From contig MGRR01000039.1 in NCBI GenBank assembly GCA_001798265.1, positions 1 through 7,511 on the forward strand: 7,511 nucleotides of DNA. The letters are read 5' to 3'. Shown piece after piece: positions 1 through 6,360 of this stretch. Every line of letters begins with the position of its first letter. Position 1 is the first letter of the stretch. The notes under the pieces were generated by a model. That model had not been told where the DNA came from. It saw nothing but the letters and a program-made list of their open reading frames with translations, and did no database searches. Source of the stretch: Deltaproteobacteria bacterium RIFCSPHIGHO2_12_FULL_43_9 (GTDB lineage: Bacteria > Bdellovibrionota > O2-12-FULL-43-9). The position numbers were made by a program, and so were the translations under genes.

Positions 1-5
1 TCCGT

Positions 6-68
6 GAGATTGCTTCGCTTCGCTCGCAATGACGAAAACGTCATCCCGAGGCGAAGCCGAGGGATCTC
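6..68. repeat. Repeat doublet: two oppositely oriented units with a 4-base linker
   Basis: The first unit (6-34) begins GAGATTGC and ends GCAATGACG. The second (39-68) begins CGTCATCCC and ends GGGATCTC, so it is the same type of unit in the opposite orientation. The linker is AAAA (35-38), flanked by ATGACG/CGTCAT, which could itself pair. The same arrangement, again with a 4-base linker but of different sequence (TTCA), is found at 7444-7503. The second unit also has an inner GGC-GAA-GCC hairpin (50-58). Confidence 0.85.
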
Positions 69-75
69 AACGCGC

Positions 76-134
76 GAGATTGCGGAGCCTGTCCTGAACG
101 CAGTGAAGGATCCCATTTGGCTCCTCGCAATGAC
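76..134. repeat. Composite nested repeat, copy A
   Basis: Outer arms ATTGCG…CGCAAT (79-84 with 125-130) and GAGCC…GGCTC (85-89 with 118-122) can pair with a small CT bulge. Between the arms sits a second, smaller unit of the TCCT/AGGA type. The first 39 bases (76-114) are identical to 5701-5739 in the second cluster, and both copies end in the same 14 bases, CTCCTCGCAATGAC; only the short stretch between differs. Confidence 0.85.
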
Positions 135-137
135 GGA

Positions 138-165
138 GAGATCCTTCGCTGCGCTCAGGATGACG
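138..165. repeat. Hairpin repeat unit with ATCCT/AGGAT stem
   Basis: The unit begins GAGATCCT and ends AGGATGACG. Its stem is ATCCT (141-145) with AGGAT (157-161) around an 11-base loop. The outer frame GAGAT…GACG matches the ATTGC/GCAAT units of this window, but the stem differs at both arms in a compensating way. Confidence 0.8.
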
Positions 166-221
166 AGGCTCCTCGCAATGACGGAAGGTGCTCGCAATGA
201 CTCTTTTTTGTACAATAACTT

Positions 222-250
222 TTGTCTAGAATTCTTTTTGATTTTATGCT
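222..250 (+). promoter_or_regulatory. Candidate sigma-70 promoter for the dksA-like gene
   Basis: A -35 box TTGTCT (222-227, 4 of 6 to consensus) is followed after exactly 17 bases by a -10 box TATGCT (245-250, 4 of 6). It lies in the AT-rich zone between repeat cluster 1 and the gene and would give a leader of about 100 bases. It was found by eye; boxes of this quality are not rare in AT-rich DNA. Confidence 0.35.
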
Positions 251-342
251 AGATTCTCCACTCGTTAGAAGATGTAATGCGTTGTTCGTAAAGTAACTCC
301 CTGTCCATTTTTTTAGACAATTGTTTTCTCTTTATGGCTGAG

Positions 343-349
343 AAGGAGG
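343..349 (+). promoter_or_regulatory. Strong ribosome binding site that sets the dksA start
   Basis: AAGGAGG, a near-perfect Shine-Dalgarno sequence, lies 9 bases before the ATG at 359. An in-frame GTG at 350 touches this site directly and cannot be used with it, so translation should begin at 359. Confidence 0.85.
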
Positions 350-358
350 GTGTGTTTT

Positions 359-721
359 ATGAACAAAAAAACCTTGGATAGATTTCAAGCAATTCTGCTT
401 GAGCAAAGAAGGCGCCTGTTACAAAGCTCTGAAAAAAGCAAGGAGGAGGATCTGCAATTAAGTGTTGACGATCTTCCTGATGAAATCGATCATGCCTCGG
501 CGGAAATCAACCAGTCTGTAATATTCAGACTTAGGGATAGGGAAAGGGTGCTTCTCCAAAAGATTGAACACGCCCTAAAAAAGATTGAAAACGGGGATTT
601 TGGTGTTTGTGAGGAGTGTGGCGATGAAATCTCTGCAAAGAGGCTTGAGGCAAGGCCAGTAACCACACTCTGTATCAAATGCAAGGAGACCCAGGAGATT
701 AAAGAGAAGATATACGCTTGA
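359..721 (+). CDS. dksA: DksA/TraR-family zinc-finger RNA polymerase regulator
   Basis: A 120-residue protein of the DksA/TraR family. Such proteins bind in the secondary channel of RNA polymerase and, in DksA, work with ppGpp to adjust initiation at rRNA and biosynthetic promoters. The N-terminal two thirds is predicted coiled coil. The tip keeps the DxxDxA motif (D41, D44, A46), which in E. coli DksA (D71, D74, A76) is needed for function. The zinc finger is of the four-cysteine type, C84-x2-C87 and C105-x2-C108, with the 18-residue step seen in E. coli DksA, and RRLEARP-like sequence (KRLEARP, 94-100) lies between the pairs. It is about 30 residues shorter than E. coli DksA (151), all missing from the N-terminus. 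The start at ATG 359 is fixed by the Shine-Dalgarno sequence. It lies upstream of lon in the same direction but 184 bases away, so it may be transcribed alone. Family assignment is secure; whether it is the main DksA or one of several paralogues cannot be told. Confidence 0.92.
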   Translation: MNKKTLDRFQAILLEQRRRLLQSSEKSKEEDLQLSVDDLPDEIDHASAEINQSVIFRLRDRERVLLQKIEHALKKIENGDFGVCEECGDEISAKRLEARPVTTLCIKCKETQEIKEKIYA

Positions 722-799
722 GGGTTTTTAACATTTCTTTTCTTTTTATTGAGTCAGGGAAAGTTTAACAATTTTTACCATTATTTTTCAGCCTAACAT

Positions 800-825
800 A
801 TTGAAATTATAGGCACTTTCCATCA
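800..825 (+). promoter_or_regulatory. Possible heat-shock (sigma-32-like) promoter for lon
   Basis: ATTGAAA (800-806) matches the sigma-32 -35 consensus CTTGAAA at 6 of 7 positions. After 12 bases follows TCCATCA (819-825), which keeps CCAT of the CCCATnT -10 consensus. lon is a classical sigma-32 gene in E. coli, which makes the match plausible. A rival sigma-70 reading is TTTTCA (785-790), 17 bases, TATAGG (808-813). No CIRCE element (TTAGCACTC…GAGTGCTAA) is visible. The gap 722-905 contains no clear terminator hairpin. Confidence 0.3.
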
Positions 826-905
826 TTTATTTTCCTTAAGTTCCAAATCACCAAATCCGATCAAACAATCAGGAGCAGCAATTATCCATCCTTTCAATTG
901 AGGTA

Positions 906-3350
906 ATGATGAATTTACAGGAACCTCCGCAGTCGCAGCTTCAGATACCAGAGGTACTTCCTCTGCTACCGGTTAGAGATGTTGTTGTATTTCCTTACAT
1001 GATTCTCCCCCTCTTTGTGGGGCGGGAATCATCTATTAAGGCCGTTGAGGATGCGCTTCAGTCAAAGGATAGGTTAATTTTTCTCTCTTCCCAAAGAGAG
1101 GTTACTGAAGAAAATCCAGGTCCGGAGGATATATTTAAGATTGGAACGGTTGCGATGATTATGCGGATGAGGAAATTGCCTGATGGAAGGATTAAAATTC
1201 TCGCACAGGGTTTATCAAAGGCGCAAATCAAGGAGTTTAGCCAGACAACGCCATATTACTCCGTTAAGCTGGAGGTTTTGCAGGACAAGGCTATAACTGC
1301 AAAGGGTTTGGAGGTTGAGGCTTTAGTCAGAAATATAAAGGAGCAGCTTGAAAAGATAGTTGGAGCTGGACGTGCCCTCGCTCCAGACATATTAATGGTA
1401 ATAGATGACATCCGTGATCCGGGAAGACTCGCAGATCTTATTGCTAGCAACCTTGGACTTAAGGTTGACGAGGCGCAACAGATCTTAGAAACCCTTGATG
1501 TAATAGAGCGTCTGAGCAAGGTTTACGATCTTTTATCCAAAGAGATTGAAGTTATAGCGATGCAGGAAAAAATTAAATCTCAGGCCAAGGACGAGATGAC
1601 TCGCTCACAGAGGGAATATTTTTTAAGGGAGCAAATCAGGACAATAAAGCATGAATTGGGTGAGCAGGATGGAAAACAGGATGAGATAGATGAACTTAGA
1701 GATAAGATTGAAGCTGCGAACATGCCCGAGGAGACGAAAAAAGAAGCCCTAAAACAATTAACCAGACTCGACCGGATGCATCCCGATGCCACTGAGGCGT
1801 CAATTATAAGAACATATCTTGATTGGATGATTGAGGTGCCATGGTCGAAACAGACAACCGATAATTATGATTTAAACAGGGCGAAAGAGATTCTTGATCA
1901 GGATCACTACGATTTGGAAAAAGTAAAAGAGAGGATTCTTGAGTTTCTCGCCGTAAGACAGCTAAAAAATAAAATGAAGGGACCAATTTTATGCTTCTGT
2001 GGCCCCCCGGGTGTCGGAAAAACATCTTTGGGTAGATCCATTGCGCACGCCATGGGAAGAAAGTTTACAAGAATCTCCCTTGGTGGAGTGAGAGATGAGG
2101 CCGAAATAAGGGGGCATAGAAGAACCTATGTTGGAGCGTTGCCCGGAAGGATTATTCAGGGATTAAAACAGGTAGGTGTAAATAATCCGGTCTTCATGCT
2201 CGATGAGATTGATAAACTTGGAGCAGATTTCAGGGGTGATCCATCATCCGCTTTACTCGAGGTTCTTGATCCGGAACAGAATCACTCATTCAGGGATCAC
2301 TATCTGAATCTGGAATTTGATCTTTCCAACGTGATGTTTATCGCAACCGCGAATCTGATAGATCCAATTCCTTCAGCGCTCAAGGACAGAATGGAGATTA
2401 TAAGGCTTGCCGGATATCCGGAACAGGATAAATTGAAAATCGCCAAAAGGTACCTGGTACCAAAACAGGTTGAAGAAAATGGCCTAACCGCGGACAAGAT
2501 AGAATTTACGGATACAGCAATCAGACAGATTATTGAAGAGTATACACGTGAATCGGGTTTAAGAAACCTTGAGAGAGAGATTGCTTCCATTTGCAGAAAG
2601 GTTGCAAGGAAGTTCACCACCGAGGGAGTAAATAAGGTTGTTGTTGACAAGGATGTTGAAGAGTATCTTGGACCACAAAAATTCCTGAGGGAGGAAGAGC
2701 AGGAGAGGGATGAGGTAGGAATAGCCACAGGACTCGCGTGGACCCAGTATGGTGGTGAGATTTTATATGTTGAAGCAACAAAAATGAGAGGGAAGGGTGG
2801 GCTCACCCTTACCGGGCAGCTTGGAGAGATTATGAAAGAATCGGCACAGGCCGCGCTCTCTTATGCCAGATCCAATGCCAGGAAGCTTGGTATTGATGAG
2901 GGAATGTTTGCAAAATATGATATTCACGTGCATGTTCCCGCGGGGGCAATTCCTAAAGATGGTCCGTCGGCGGGTGTTACAATGGCGGCGGCAATCATAT
3001 CATTATTGACAGATCACCCGACCAGGAAGGACGTAGCAATGACCGGAGAGATAACATTAAGGGGCAAGGTTCTTCCAATAGGGGGCGTTAAAGAGAAATG
3101 CCTGGCCGCTGCAAGACAGAATATTAAGACAATTATTATCCCTTTTCGCAATCAAAAGGATATTCCGGAAATTCCCAAAGAGGTCAGGGATCAGTTAACG
3201 TTTGTGTTGTCTAAAACAGTTGATGATGTCTTAGCTGCCGCCCTTTTGCCAAAGATTGTAGTCGAGGGTGTTGAGGATTTAGGGTTGAAGCGGGAAAAGA
3301 AACAACAAGAGGAAGCCAAGAAAAGAACTAGCATCCCCAGAGCTGCTTAA
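906..3350 (+). CDS. lon: ATP-dependent protease Lon (LonA type, endopeptidase La)
   Basis: An 814-residue cytoplasmic AAA+ serine protease that unfolds and degrades damaged and short-lived regulatory proteins as a hexamer. The order is: N-terminal LON substrate-binding domain starting with LPLLPVRDVVVFP (18-30), a central coiled region, AAA+ module with Walker A GPPGVGKT (366-373) and Walker B FMLDEID (D433, E434), sensor-2 region SGLRNLERE with R553, and the C-terminal protease domain. The catalytic dyad is S688 in KDGPSAG and K731 in GGVKEK; the 43-residue separation equals that of E. coli S679/K722. Length is typical of LonA, and there is no frameshift. Two adjacent ATG codons (906 and 909) compete for the start; GAGG at 900-903 is better spaced for 909, so the first Met may be absent. 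The tail is lysine-rich (about 788-808). The stop is only 5 bases before the next gene, indicating one transcript. Confidence 0.98.
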   Translation: MMNLQEPPQSQLQIPEVLPLLPVRDVVVFPYMILPLFVGRESSIKAVEDALQSKDRLIFLSSQREVTEENPGPEDIFKIGTVAMIMRMRKLPDGRIKILAQGLSKAQIKEFSQTTPYYSVKLEVLQDKAITAKGLEVEALVRNIKEQLEKIVGAGRALAPDILMVIDDIRDPGRLADLIASNLGLKVDEAQQILETLDVIERLSKVYDLLSKEIEVIAMQEKIKSQAKDEMTRSQREYFLREQIRTIKHELGEQDGKQDEIDELRDKIEAANMPEETKKEALKQLTRLDRMHPDATEASIIRTYLDWMIEVPWSKQTTDNYDLNRAKEILDQDHYDLEKVKERILEFLAVRQLKNKMKGPILCFCGPPGVGKTSLGRSIAHAMGRKFTRISLGGVRDEAEIRGHRRTYVGALPGRIIQGLKQVGVNNPVFMLDEIDKLGADFRGDPSSALLEVLDPEQNHSFRDHYLNLEFDLSNVMFIATANLIDPIPSALKDRMEIIRLAGYPEQDKLKIAKRYLVPKQVEENGLTADKIEFTDTAIRQIIEEYTRESGLRNLEREIASICRKVARKFTTEGVNKVVVDKDVEEYLGPQKFLREEEQERDEVGIATGLAWTQYGGEILYVEATKMRGKGGLTLTGQLGEIMKESAQAALSYARSNARKLGIDEGMFAKYDIHVHVPAGAIPKDGPSAGVTMAAAIISLLTDHPTRKDVAMTGEITLRGKVLPIGGVKEKCLAAARQNIKTIIIPFRNQKDIPEIPKEVRDQLTFVLSKTVDDVLAAALLPKIVVEGVEDLGLKREKKQQEEAKKRTSIPRAA

Positions 3351-3355
3351 AAATC

Positions 3356-4375
3356 GTGGACACAAATCCTTCAATATGGATTGGAATAGTTATTCTTCTG
3401 GGCCTCTCTGCATTTTTCGCAAGCTCTGAAACCTCTCTTTTTTCATTAAGCAGACTTCAGGTTCAGCATTTCAGAAAATTTTCGCCACATATCCACCAGC
3501 TGGTGGATTTTTTCCTGACAAGACCGCGAAGAACCCTGGTAACAATCTTGATGGGCAATGAGATTGTAAATCTTTTGACGACAATTCTTATTACCTCGTT
3601 TTATTCTCATCTGTTACCAGATGCTTCCTGGGAAACCATTACATTGTATACGTTAGCCACAAGTACCCCTTTGATTATGATTTTTGGAGATATTACTCCT
3701 AAAACAATGGCGGTTCGGTTTCCAATGGAATTTGTGAGGATCAACACACTACTGCTTAGATTCATTTATACCGTTCTTTCGCCCATAAGAAGTGTTTTCG
3801 CAGCAATCAGCGGGCAATTAATCTCACTGATTGCCGGTTCTACGTCTGAAACAGCAAAAGATGTTACAGAAGAGGATATAAAGGTACTTGTTCAGGCTGG
3901 CGCGGAGGAAGGGGTTATAGGAACAGAAGAGCAGAAGATGATTTTTAATGTCTTTAGATTCGGAGACACAACGGTATCACAGGTAATGACGCCTAAAGAA
4001 AGGGTTGTCTCTCTCCCGCAAGGCATGACTGTTAATGAGATGATTAAAAAGATAAAGGAGTATTCCTTCTCAAGAATACCTATTTATAAAGATAGCCCGG
4101 ATAACATAATAGGAATTCTACATACAAAAGAATTACTGAAGATAAAAGACGTAAATGCTGAACCTCCGATAGACATTGTCAACAAACCACTTTTCATTAC
4201 CCCGGATAAAACGCTTGAAGGGTTGTTCAAGGAATTTAGAAGTCAGAGAACCCATTTGGCGGTTGTGGTGGATATGCAAAATCAGATCCTGGGAATAGTA
4301 ACAATGGACGATATATTAGAAGAGCTTTTCGGAGCCCTTGGGCAGGAAGAACGGAAGAGGTCAAATGTTAGTTGA
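3356..4375 (+). CDS. DUF21-CBS membrane protein (CorC/CNNM-like), short form
   Basis: A 339-residue inner-membrane protein of the HlyC/CorC (CNNM/CorB) family, members of which are linked to Mg2+ or other divalent cation transport. The DUF21 membrane domain covers about residues 1-160, with hydrophobic segments near 8-28, 62-84, 93-112 and 131-160 and the family motif SSETSLFSLS (23-32). A CBS pair follows: 210-261 (VMTPKE… to HTKELL) and 276-326 (to VTMDDILEELFG). The chain ends soon after, so the CorC/HlyC C-terminal domain is absent, unlike in the next gene. At the motif usually written GE-[IV]-x-PK it reads GDITPK, with D112 in place of the usual Glu. GTG 3356 is the only possible start: upstream in frame is a stop at 3329 with no start codon between. 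No Shine-Dalgarno sequence is visible, so translation probably depends on ribosomes ending lon 5 bases earlier. The family is certain; the transported ion is not. Confidence 0.92.
   Translation: MDTNPSIWIGIVILLGLSAFFASSETSLFSLSRLQVQHFRKFSPHIHQLVDFFLTRPRRTLVTILMGNEIVNLLTTILITSFYSHLLPDASWETITLYTLATSTPLIMIFGDITPKTMAVRFPMEFVRINTLLLRFIYTVLSPIRSVFAAISGQLISLIAGSTSETAKDVTEEDIKVLVQAGAEEGVIGTEEQKMIFNVFRFGDTTVSQVMTPKERVVSLPQGMTVNEMIKKIKEYSFSRIPIYKDSPDNIIGILHTKELLKIKDVNAEPPIDIVNKPLFITPDKTLEGLFKEFRSQRTHLAVVVDMQNQILGIVTMDDILEELFGALGQEERKRSNVS
4353..4360 (+). promoter_or_regulatory. Ribosome binding site inside the preceding gene; sets start at 4365
   Basis: GGAAGAGG ends 4 bases before the ATG at 4365. 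A TTG at 4338 in the same frame has no such site and would add nine charged residues before a natural N-terminal membrane segment, so ATG 4365 is preferred. Confidence 0.75.
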
Positions 4376-5651
4376 TCTTATTATACCGATAGCAATTATC
4401 TTTCTATGTTTATGTGTTGAGGCCTTTTTCTCGGGCTCGGAAATGGCCATTGTTTCCGCCGACAAGGTCCGAATGCGGCACCGCGCTCAACAAGGAGATT
4501 TGAGGGCAAGGACATATTTAAAGGCAATTGAACGACCAGAAAGAATTCTGATTACCACCTTAATTGGTACAAATATAATGGTTATTACAGTCGCGGCGGT
4601 TTCCACATTCTTTCTGTTAAAGTTTATCCCGGATAAATACAGTGAGTTGGTTTCATTGCTAATTTTGACCCCTGTTATTTTAATTCTTGGTGAAATTGTT
4701 CCCAAAGGTGTTTGCCAACAAAAGGCCAATTCCATTGCTGCTTCTGTTGTTACCCCGCTCTATTGGGTGGGGCAAATATTAGGGCCAATAATCTGGCTTG
4801 TAGAAGGCTATATCAACATTTTGGGGAAAATATTTAATATTCCAAGCAGGAAGGCTAAATTAGTACCTACGAAAGAAGAATTGAAATTGCTTCTTGAAAC
4901 AACCGGCCCAAAATCTGATCTAAAAGCAATAGAGAAGATTCTAATTGGGCGCATATTTGAATTGACCAGAACCACGGTGAGAGAATTGATGCTTCCCCTG
5001 ATTGATGTTGACGCAATCAGTGAAAATTCTCCTATAAGCCGGGCGGTGGATATCGTAAATCGAACCGGGCATTCCAGAATTCCGGTTTATAGAGAACGTA
5101 TTGATAATATCGTTGGTATATTATTCAGTTATGACCTTTTGGGCTGTGCTAATCTGGAGGAAACGGTCTCCTTGCACATGAAACCCGCGCTATACGCTCC
5201 AGAAAATCAACCGGTTGATGACCTTTTGCTAGTCATGAAAAAAGAGGGGCAGAGAATGGCTATTGTTGTTGATGAATACGGTGGTGCGGAAGGGGTAATC
5301 GCCTTTGAAGATATAATAGAAGAGGTTGTCGGTACAATTGAGGATGAATATGACTACATACCTAAGTTATTCAGAGAGCTGGAAAAGGATGTTTATTTAT
5401 TGCATGCCAAAATGGATATTTATGAGGCCGGCGAATTATTGAATTGGACTCCTCCAAAGGGAGACTATGCGACTTTATCCGGATTTTTACTAACCAAATT
5501 TGGACACATACCAAAAGAGGGGGAGTTTTGTTCTACCGAGGGTTGGCGTTTTACCATTGTCAGGGCAAGCAAAAGGGTGATTGAGCTGGTCAAGGCCGAA
5601 AGAATAAAAAAAGAAAATGGTAAAGATGATGAGGGTATTAGTCAGTTTTAG
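4365..5651 (+). CDS. DUF21-CBS-CorC membrane protein (CorC/CNNM-like), full-length form
   Basis: A 428-residue paralogue of the preceding gene and a full three-domain HlyC/CorC family member, probably an inner-membrane protein for Mg2+ or another divalent cation. The DUF21 membrane domain (about 1-160) has hydrophobic segments near 3-25, 62-86, 94-112 and 128-150, the motif FSGSEMAIVS (22-31), and the canonical GEIVPK (109-114) with the Glu that the neighbour lacks. The CBS pair is at 208-259 and 272-323, ending in the typical VVDEYGG…FEDIIEEVVG. The C-terminal CorC/HlyC domain (about 338-415) has the signature LSGFLLTKFGHIPKEGE (371-387). Its first 11 bases overlap the end of the preceding gene, a sign of coupled translation, and the two proteins may associate. 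Older annotations call this family hemolysins, but toxin activity is not expected. The stop (TAG) lies 14 bases before repeat cluster 2. Confidence 0.93.
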   Translation: MLVDLIIPIAIIFLCLCVEAFFSGSEMAIVSADKVRMRHRAQQGDLRARTYLKAIERPERILITTLIGTNIMVITVAAVSTFFLLKFIPDKYSELVSLLILTPVILILGEIVPKGVCQQKANSIAASVVTPLYWVGQILGPIIWLVEGYINILGKIFNIPSRKAKLVPTKEELKLLLETTGPKSDLKAIEKILIGRIFELTRTTVRELMLPLIDVDAISENSPISRAVDIVNRTGHSRIPVYRERIDNIVGILFSYDLLGCANLEETVSLHMKPALYAPENQPVDDLLLVMKKEGQRMAIVVDEYGGAEGVIAFEDIIEEVVGTIEDEYDYIPKLFRELEKDVYLLHAKMDIYEAGELLNWTPPKGDYATLSGFLLTKFGHIPKEGEFCSTEGWRFTIVRASKRVIELVKAERIKKENGKDDEGISQF

Positions 5652-5665
5652 TGGACTCTTAATGC

Positions 5666-5760
5666 CGTCATTGCGAGCGTAGCGAAGCAATCTCCGCGTT
5701 GAGATTGCGGAGCCTGTCCTGAACGCAGTGAAGGATCCCCTTCGGCCTCCTCGCAATGAC
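5666..5760. repeat. Intergenic hairpin-repeat cluster 2, between convergent genes
   Basis: Two units fill the junction between the plus-strand operon and the minus-strand genes. The first (5666-5694) runs CGTCATTGC…GCAATCTC with stem ATTGC (5670-5674)/GCAAT (5687-5691). The second (5701-5760) is the composite nested unit. The 6-base linker CGCGTT is the reverse complement of the AACGCG found between equivalent units at 69-74. By position it could act as a transcription stop for both sides, but no U-run typical of an intrinsic terminator follows the stems, so this is inference. Confidence 0.88.
5701..5760. repeat. Composite nested repeat, copy B
   Basis: The first 39 bases are identical to 76-114. 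Outer arms ATTGCG (5704-5709) and CGCAAT (5752-5757) pair, extended by GAG-CC with GGCCTC carrying a small bulge. The inner TCCT…AGGA unit is intact. It is one base longer than copy A (60 against 59), the difference lying only between the inner and outer units. Confidence 0.85.
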
Positions 5761-5817
5761 TGTGTTTTAAAGTCCCATATATACATAAAAGCCAGTGACC
5801 TGACTGCCTCAATGTTA

Positions 5818-6318
5818 TTAGAGAGAAAACAGGGTAACTGTTCCTACGTTTTTCCATTCTTCCGGGATGACCAGAGTTTCCGCGTTTAGCAGAGTTAAAA
5901 TATTTGCTAATTCATCTTTCACTTTGTAAAAAGTGCCATCAAATCTTGGAGAAAACCTGGAGGACTCTGTTACAAACACGTAGTACCACTTGTGAGGGGG
6001 GCCATCGAGCTTAAACGCGGTGGCAAGCCCGGCAGAACGATCCTGGTTAATTCTTGAAACCAGAGACTGTTCCTTGGATAAATAGAAAAAATTACCTTTA
6101 ACCTCTTTATCCAGACTTAATTTGATCTGAGTAAATGTCTTCTCTGCTGTCTCATCATTGATCTCAAAAAATAGTTGAATTGCTCCTGGGACAACATCTT
6201 TGTGAAATGTCTCGGCGGTAATTTCAAATCTACCAACAAAATCCACACGGGTAGAAGCCCAGGTAGATCCGATATTTACAAGAAAAACAACCAGAAAAAA
6301 GGCAAGAGCTCTCTTCAT
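5818..6318 (-). CDS. Small secreted protein of unknown function
   Basis: A 166-residue protein that I do not recognise. It starts MKRALAFFLVVFLVNIGSTWA, a clear signal peptide with a positive N-terminus, a hydrophobic core and a likely signal peptidase I site after A21. There is no cysteine, so it is not a lipoprotein and has no disulfides; the mature product (about 145 residues) should be periplasmic or exported. The rest is soluble, with alternating hydrophobic patterns suggesting beta strands early (VDFVGRFEI, AIQLFFEI) and a probable helix near residues 130-145. No catalytic motif or repeat is seen. The start ATG at 6318 has AAGGAG 7 bases upstream; a longer frame from a TTG at 6354 lacks such a site and would overlap the promoter region. 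It lies downstream of the M23 peptidase on the same strand with a 108-base gap that holds its own promoter. An envelope role is plausible but only from export and neighbour. Confidence 0.75.
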   Translation of the reverse strand: MKRALAFFLVVFLVNIGSTWASTRVDFVGRFEITAETFHKDVVPGAIQLFFEINDETAEKTFTQIKLSLDKEVKGNFFYLSKEQSLVSRINQDRSAGLATAFKLDGPPHKWYYVFVTESSRFSPRFDGTFYKVKDELANILTLLNAETLVIPEEWKNVGTVTLFSL

Positions 6319-6325
6319 GTCGATT

Positions 6326-6331
6326 CTCCTT
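6326..6331 (-). promoter_or_regulatory. Ribosome binding site that sets the start at 6318
   Basis: On the minus strand AAGGAG lies 7 bases before the ATG at 6318. This favours 6318 over the in-frame TTG at 6354 and places the signal peptide exactly at the N-terminus. Confidence 0.8.
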
Positions 6332-6360
6332 CCAAGGAAAACACCGACGCACAACCATAT

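Larger units (their letters stand above)
1..201. repeat. Intergenic hairpin-repeat cluster 1
   Basis: A GC-rich, gene-free stretch made almost wholly of short imperfect palindromes. In order: a unit with stem ATTGC/GCAAT (6-34), a unit with stem ATCCC/GGGAT (39-68), a composite nested unit (76-134), a unit with stem ATCCT/AGGAT (138-165), and two 3' half-units ending in CTCGCAATGAC (about 166-183 and 188-201). The same families recur at 5666-5760 and 7381-7511. Such repeats are widespread between genes in environmental bacterial genomes; their role is unknown. Together with the AT-rich 202-358 this makes a 358-base stretch without a gene. An open frame across it (4-252) is only the translated repeat. 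Confidence 0.9.

Noticed and set aside
1..201. CRISPR array
   Set aside because: Units differ in stem and loop, alternate in orientation, and lack regular unique spacers of constant length; no cas gene is present.
4..252. Open reading frame of 82 codons across repeat cluster 1
   Set aside because: It translates the hairpin repeats into the familiar spurious pattern LLRFARND/LLAMTE, has no ribosome binding site and no conserved domain.
302..319. TGTC…GACA inverted repeat before dksA as operator or terminator
   Set aside because: Four-base arms around a 10-base T-rich loop are expected by chance in AT-rich DNA.
758..821. GGAAAGT…ACTTTCC inverted repeat between dksA and lon
   Set aside because: Arms of 7 bases with a 50-base loop are weak; no known element matches and chance is a fair explanation.
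2300..2806. 168-codon minus-strand frame inside lon
   Set aside because: Serine-rich shadow of a strongly conserved coding sequence; no domain and no start signals.
3356..5651. Hemolysin function for the CorC-like genes
   Set aside because: The name is historical for this family; DUF21 plus CBS domains indicate a cation-linked membrane protein, not a toxin.
5490..5857. Two minus-strand frames (5490-5786, 5648-5857) over cluster 2
   Set aside because: Both owe their length to repeat sequence (SLRSGQA-type peptides) and overlap real genes at their ends.
6319..6354. Upstream TTG start adding 12 residues to the small secreted protein
   Set aside because: No ribosome binding site, it would lie at the predicted transcription start, and it would put extra residues before a well-formed signal peptide.
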